Shown: positions 57,765 to 64,000 of the stretch, in pieces
Layout of the letters: every line of letters starts with the position of its first letter
Position numbering within the stretch: the first letter of the stretch is position 1
Assembly: GCF_000213175.1 (NCBI RefSeq)
Contig: NW_009799099.1
Location: 5,520,179-5,584,178 of the forward strand
Reading direction: 5' to 3'
Length of the DNA: 64,000 nt
Source: Neurospora tetrasperma FGSC 2508
Taxonomy: Eukaryota; Ascomycota; Sordariomycetes; Sordariales; Sordariaceae
The notes under the pieces: model-generated
Seen by the model: the letters and a program-made list of their open reading frames with translations, nothing else
Databases searched by the model: none
Told to the model about the DNA's origin: nothing
Program-made: the position numbers and the translations under genes

Positions 57765-60700
57765 CTGTTTCAATGAAGAAGCCCCGGGCGTAATGTGGGC
57801 CGTACAACTTGAACCCGATATGATGGAACCATGTCAGTAATACAAACGTTAAAGAACATTGCAAACGTCAGCTGCCTCTATGATGTGCCAGGTAATTCGC
57901 GAAACATACCTTCGGGGAGATCTTTTCGAGATATCGGGACATGATGAAGTTGACTGCATCTCGGTCTCTTAGCATTCCTGTCCATCAGTGAACAAGCAAG
58001 GGGTGGCTATGTGGCATGCTCTAAATCACCTTGACCTACCTACTGCCCGACAGAACAGCAACCATCCCGGCGGTTCGGCTTTCGCCTGTTAATAAGCCTG
58101 GGGTCAACCTGCTACTGACGAAGGCAAGAAAAGAGAACGAGGGAAAGATGAAGAGGGCGCTGGGTTGAACAACTAAATTTAGAAAATGTGCTTCTTTTCC
58201 CCTCGAGAATCACCCCTTGTGCACATTGCCAGTGACACCCATGGAGTAAGACTTACCTTTCCTTCATCCTTCTCCCAGCCATTGCGGTTCTTGTGCCTTT
58301 ATCATGATATTCCATCTTGATAGAGGTATAGCTGACTGCCGCCCGGATGCTATAAGGAATCATCCAGCCCGTTCGTTCGTTCGTTCGCTCTTCTGCCAGT
58401 CACAACAGAGACGCTAGGTGCCTTGACAACAAGAGATGGAGGTTCGACTGTTGTCCCTAGGCAGGTACCTGGTTCGTTCTTGTCATCGTCGCTGTTGATG
58501 AGCCGGACAGATGCTCTTTTGGGGTATTTGGGAGTGTCCCCACGTCTCGTTAGTTCTCGTGTAGGTATTGAAGGAGAGGTGAGATGATACTTACCTCTAT
58601 GTGATCAGTGGAAGGTTCTATAAAAGGCCATGGAGGGTTGAAGGAAAGATAGAGGGGTGCTGGATTAAACAGAAAGGAGAACGGGAGAAAGGCAAGGCAA
58701 CGCAGACAAGGAAAACCCGGTTGCTAGGTACAAGTGACACTGATTCCACCGCATACTGTAGGTACGAACAACCTGAATTGCACAAACCCGAGAGCGAGTG
58801 AAGTGGATGTTAGGGAAAAATGGGCAATATCAAGAATATCTATCTAGTTGCTTTGTTCAAAAACAAAGAAAGGGTTCACTTACAAAGTCTTAGGCTTCCT
58901 TCGGACCTCTAAATAACAGGTGGATATAAGACGAGCATGGAAGGGCGGATTGTATGAAGAAGTTTAGTGGTAGGTACCGATGTTGCTGCCAGGTTGCCAT
59001 TCACGTAGCTGCCAAGTGGAACCTCGTACGAAGAACCAAAGGGCAGATGTCGAAAACGCCCATGCCTCTTGAAGCCTGGTGTCATTGACGGGCTCTGTAT
59101 CACGCTCTGGCCGGCTTTTGAACCCCTAATTCCTTCAGTTCCTTCTTTGATCATGTGCATGGCAGTCATCCCTTCTTTCGAGGCATCGCGAGTTGCCCAA
59201 CTCTGATGTGCATCGACCGTCTCGGGTAACCTTGGACAACAAGACCATATGAAAAGACAAGACAGGTTATTAAACCGGATGAAAAGAGTACCAGCAAAGG
59301 TCCTTATGGTCTAAAAGCCTATTCACGTCAAAGACTAAACGAACCAAGCTAGGTATTTTGAGATTTTGGCCAACAACAGGGAGTGACTAGTGCATAAATC
59401 ACCAAAGGGGTTGTAGGCGGGGAAATTTTTTGTTGGACTAATACCAACAGTCCAATGTCTGCAATCGACCCAGCATGTTGTCCGTTTTGCCAAGAAGGAA
59501 TAGAGGTATGTAGCTGACTTTCAGGAATCAACAAAGATATTACGTAAAAGGAAGTGACAGGGTTTGGAGGTACACCTAGATACGCTTCTTCCAATGTACA
59601 AATCTTGATATGGAGCGTTAGTGAGGGTGTTGGAACATCTTTCGACCTGCGGTGGAAGTGTTGGCGACTTGCAAGTGAGATAACTAGGTAAAAAGCACTA
59701 ACGAAAAACACACACCAATATCGGTACCTGACCATACATGTGCTGCCCTTTTTCTATCATCATTGGAGTCTCTGGGATGTCACATCAAGTAAACCTGTAA
59801 AATGACAGATCTAGACTCTTAGTTTGTCAGGAACTTTACTTTGGGGTTTGATTGGTAGAGGTAGTGATTGTGCCCCGGGCGGTGGAAGTGTTAACGCGAC
59901 ATACATACCTCTACCTCTATAATGGGTCGAGCAGGATATCGGAGGACGACGGGCCCTGGCAGTATTCGCAATATCCGCAACCTTGTTCTGGCAGAACGGC
60001 CCGTTAACACCGAAAAGGACATTCCAGACCGGCCCGGCCCGGCCCGGTCCGGTATCTAAAGGTACGTCAAGCGGGACCACCAGGAATGAAGACTCCCATA
60101 GTACCTGCAGACATCGGTGTTCATGAGAGACATCGAGCCTTTGAAAACCAAAGTACCTATTGTAGCTGCTTTTGTTGTCCCCTTGGGTTTGGGTTCGTCG
60201 TCATGGTGTTGTGTCAGCAGGCACTATCCAGGGCGGACATTGGCAATTTGGGTATCCGGGCGTATATGGGCGTTATCAAGGTTCGAGGACGGGCATGGAC
60301 ACATTGTCTTGGTTTTCTTCCCTGTCCGTAAGCAAAAACCGAATGAACAAGACATCACAAACGAACGCAAGGTTAAGGCCATGGAAGAATTGTTCTGACT
60401 TGAAACATGGTGTACACAGGCGTGGTATGTCGTTGATGAGGCTCTGCTTGTTAATTATCAATGGAGGGAAGGACGGGAGGGGAAGCGGCGTAGGAACCAG
60501 AAGTGTTTGGGGAGCCTTATGCACAAGCAGGAAGCGGCCATGGACATTGAAGCATAGTACAGCCGGAGAGTGCCATTCTCCTGACACACTTCGACTTCTG
60601 GGTGAGAGGAGTATGAACCCCGCTAGCAATGATTGCAGGAGGATCAAGAAGACAGCAAACGTACCTGAAGGTAATGTAGATGTTTGAGACATTTAGAATA

Positions 60701-62769
60701 TCGTCGAGGTATGTCCATGGTGCCTTTTTGATGTCACCCCCCGTAGGCGAAGGGACGTTTCAAGGCACAAGTAACTTACAGGGCATTTTCAAGGCACAAA
60801 CAGCGCTCGTTCAGCTCCCACTACAGTACCTATTCCTAGCCTAGCCCCACTTTCCCCATGTCATGCCTTCCTTGCCCGTCAACTTGACCATGGGCACGTC
60901 AACCTGGAAAAGAGCACTAACAAAGATCCTCCAACATCGACCATCAACCCGTAACATTTTGCCTTGTTGAACCTTATAAGAGCATTCATAACCTAACCGG
61001 ACTAGGGGAAGTAATTCAAGAGCTTCATCTCCTTACCCAATTACCAGCTTCTCTTACTGTACAGAGACAGAGATATGGCAGCGCCAATGATCTTTTCCGG
61101 ACCCTTTGTCCCTTTGATGACTTGACGAAAGTGTTAGCAACACCTGTGCTACCACTGCTTCAGCCAGCAAGCCAGCAAGCCAGCGTCCACAGGCGCTCAC
61201 AAGACCATAGGGTATCGTGGACATTTAGATATTACGCCTGCTTACGCGCATGATCAACGATGGAAGGCAAGACAAGGATGGAAAGCAATAACAACATAGT
61301 TGGAAACTCGGTCCCATACTCTACGGGCCTTGCAGGTCCGTTGACGACGGAGGCTCTACCAGTTCTTATTGTCAGTGCCCTTGGGGAAAGATGCAGCTAC
61401 ATAACAGCGGGTCGTTGGCTTACTAGCGGTAAGAGGTAGGTACCTACCTTTAACAACTTGACCGGGCATCGACGGGAGTCACCTCCAACACCTCCGTTTC
61501 CTCTTCTGCACGACGACAACTAGGTACCTCCCGGTACTGCACAACTTGAGTTGAGGCATTACTATAAGACGGAAAGTAAATATGAAACATTACTAAAGTT
61601 AAACGTAAACAGCAGTATTGAGTTCAGATCATAGTGGTAGTCTATATCGCTCGGGTGCCAGCTAATAGGTACCTCTAGTGCCAGGAGGTGATCCTCACTC
61701 ACTATTCTCGATGTTATATGTACAGACCTCTAGCTGGATATTAGTGCATCCACCCAAACCAGATTACAATTATAACAAACAGCAGCATTACAGCGTGCGT
61801 GCATGCCGTACATGGATGGTTGATCGTCGTCTATCTGCGTTAACGTGCCTCTGGACGCCTAACTACCTACCTAGGTACCTCTAGGACCCCTTTTCTGTAC
61901 CCGTATTTCGCATCGCCATTGCTACCTAGCTATCGACGTTCGACAGCTTGAGCCCACAATGGAACCCACGCAGGCATCACCGATGAAACTTAAGAAGAAG
62001 CGTCCCGAGCAACTTGAATGAAATAGAGCAAGTACATCAAAGAAAAAAGTGATCAATGGCTCCTCCCCTATCGGAATAAAAAACAAAAGCTTCTTCTTCT
62101 TTCCGTTCCACTATGTTGGTAATGGACACCTCCACCACTCTCCAGTCTCCGCCGGGTTGTCCTGGCTTCCGTCTTCCGTCTTCTGGAGCCGGACAGCCGG
62201 GCAGCCGGGCATGTCTCAACGACTAATCATCTCCCTCAACCACCCCCAGGGCACCTCCTCGCTCAACCAGCACTTCTTCCTCATTCTTAGGCATATGACC
62301 ATAATGTAGCATGTGTAGTATAATATATTGTGCCTGGAGGTAAGTCTACCTGTAACTTGTGTGCTGCTTATGCTTATATCCATACATCTTTTCTAGGTGG
62401 GTAAGCTGTCCGTCCGTCCGTCCGTCCAACCCTATTACATTCGGAATGTAAAGGTCTTGGAGCACTTTGATGTCTTCGTTCCACTTCTTTCTCTTTCTCC
62501 TTTCTACGGCTGCCTTTCCGTTTTCCGTCCGTCCGACCCTATCTATCCGATAGGTCATAATGGTCTTTGAATCCATGAAATGAACATGCAAGTTGACGAA
62601 TGTAGCAAATGCTCAGCTCAAACCCACCCACCCGTTCACCATCTAGTACTACAAAAGGAAAACAATGCAAAGAAAGCAATTTCCTCCTCCTCCTTCACGA
62701 ATTCAGCGCTGCGATATCATGCTCTTCATATCTTCCCTTGAGGAGGCTTCCAGGAGACGAACATCGGGA
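57765..62769. other. Long gene-poor stretch
   Basis: No supported gene over about 5 kb. TACCTCTA-type motifs occur at 58322, 58594, 59498, 59855, 59907..59922, 61440, 61668 and 61865..61885. Short repeats: TTCG (58375..58390), CCCGG near 60030, and CCGT (62410..62428). It probably holds regulatory DNA and the terminator of ino80 at its right end. Confidence 0.4.
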
Positions 62770-64000
62770 TCAGATATCAATCTCCCCATCAGCAATAGCC
62801 AATCTCTGCTTGGTCGTCTTGGCCTTTTTGCTTCCACCCGTCTTCCTCTTCTTCGCCGCTCCTCCCGCTGCTCCCTTTCCATCACCTCCCTCACCACCGG
62901 CAGCACCATTAGGCGTAGCCGTTCCGCTACCCTTGATATTATTCCCTCCATCATCAAAGTTGCCCTCACCTGTAATCAGTTAGCATCATTTCATTCGTTT
63001 GGTCACAGTCATGGACAAAGAAAGACTCACCCTCATGATACATCTCATCCAAACTAACCTCCTTCCCTTCTCCCCCAGCACCTCCCCTCTTCCTCTTGTT
63101 ACCTCCCCTGCTCTTCTTCTGCAACTTATCCAACTCTCCACTCTCCAACAGCTCGCGCTCCCTCTTCTCAATCATCTCCGCCTGCTCATCATCCGCCAGC
63201 CACATGGCGATATCGCGGTTCCTGTTCTCAGGCGCACGACGACCAGAGAAGTCCACACCGCCACCAGCAGCCGAAGAGCCACCCGTGATAACCACGCGCT
63301 GGACTTCTTCCTTTTGCATGGCACGCTTGCGGATGCGTTCCTCGATCGTGCCCTTGGTAATAAGACGGTAGACAGTAACCTGCTTGGTCTGACCCAGACG
63401 ATGGGCACGATCCATGGCTTGCGAATCGATGGTCGGGTTCCAATCCGAGTCGTAGAAGATGACGGTGTCGGCAGAGGTCAGGTTGATGCCCAGACCACCG
63501 GCACGAGTAGACAACAGGAAGATGAAGATCTCGGGGCGGGTCTGGAAGTCGGCAACGGTGTCGCGACGGTCTTCGAGCTTGGTTGAACCGTCGAGTCGGC
63601 AGTACTTGTAGTTGCGGTAAGTAAGATACTCTTCCATGAGATCGATCATGCGCGTCATTTGGAAGTAGAGGAGGACGCGGTGGCCATTCTCCTTGAGCTC
63701 GCGCAGGAGCTCGTCGAGCTTGGCGAGCTTGCCCGAGTCGGTGACAAAGCGGCGCATCGACGGGACGGTGATGTTGGTGAACTTCTGCTTCTCCTTGTCT
63801 GGCGCAGGGAGCAACGCTGGCGGTGGGTAGCGTGATGGCGGCACCTTTTGTACGACGAGCGCCTTCTCCTCGGCCAGGGTAGGTCCAAAGAGGACCTTGC
63901 GCATGGGAGCGTTAAACATGATGTTCTCCCGCTCAACCACTGCGCTACGGCTGTCGCAGACCACCTCGATAGGAGGAGCCGAGGCCTTGGGAGCTGCAGC
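62770..64000 (-). CDS. ino80: INO80 chromatin-remodelling ATPase, C-terminal part
   Basis: Joins 64000..63031 (open at the right edge) and 62969..62770. The visible 389 codons cover the second RecA-like lobe of a Snf2-family ATPase: [18 protein letters not shown], the [15 protein letters not shown] motif, [20 protein letters not shown] with DSDWNP, and the motif VI stretch [13 protein letters not shown] long region before it ([14 protein letters not shown]) and [12 protein letters not shown] after it point to INO80 rather than SWR1. A Lys/Arg-rich tail ends [16 protein letters not shown]. The intron (62970..63030) has a GTGAGT donor, a GCTAAC branch point and a TTACAG acceptor. INO80 slides and edits nucleosomes, including H2A.Z, using ATP. 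Confidence 0.93.

Noticed and set aside
60276-60692. Minus-strand frame of 138 codons beginning with a possible signal peptide
   Set aside because: A hydrophobic start is the only support; codon use is unbiased and no family is recognised.
1-64000. Retroelements with terminal repeats or other capsid-bearing elements
   Set aside because: No reverse transcriptase, integrase or capsid-like protein and no long terminal direct repeats were recognised; the only mobile elements supported are the two MITE families.

Overview
The window reads as nuclear DNA of a filamentous ascomycete, most likely a sordariomycete near Neurospora/Sordaria. The genes are split by short introns (about 50-80 bp) with GTAAGT-like donors, CTAAC/CTGAC branch points and C/TAG acceptors. 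The recognisable proteins are typical of these fungi: INO80 ATPase, NOB1, Nop10, a GH72 beta-1,3-glucanosyltransferase, a BYS1-like secreted protein, a fungal rhodopsin-domain membrane protein and a heme-thiolate peroxidase. Two tRNA genes are present, and one has an intron. All coordinates and splice sites below were read by eye.

Left part (1-28.2 kb) is a conventional gene landscape. It holds the 3' end of a heme-thiolate peroxidase (+), tRNA-Glu (-), a small Cys-containing hypothetical protein (-), nop10 (+) followed by an unusual in-frame coding-like extension, nob1 (-), a seven-helix membrane protein (+), a decayed small gene with a minisatellite at its 3' end, a small charged coiled-coil protein (+), tRNA-Lys (-), the BYS1-like protein (-), a TA-flanked MITE on both sides of a 726-base assembly gap, and the GPI-anchored GH72 enzyme (-).

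Middle part (about 32-57 kb) is very different and looks accessory. It has few intact genes, many short coding-like pieces in changing frames, paralogous gene fragments, tandem duplications, a MITE with an 8-bp target duplication, and a SRP40/Nopp140-like Ser/Asp-rich gene. Its most striking component is a minus-strand array between about 37.7 and 44.2 kb. About 20 small predicted exons (22 to about 160 nt) are each bounded by consensus splice signals and separated by introns that are recognisably copies of one another. The introns are more alike than the exons. A candidate promoter lies at the 5' end. From the first AUG of the predicted spliced RNA a reading frame stays open over about seven to nine consecutive exons. 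I consider this the best candidate for an undescribed system here.

Right part (57-64 kb) has a small unrecognised gene (+), a long gene-poor stretch, and the C-terminal part of the INO80 ATPase (-) running off the right edge. A short motif, TACCTCTA/TAGAGGTA, often joined to TAGGTA runs, recurs at more than 30 places across the intergenic DNA.
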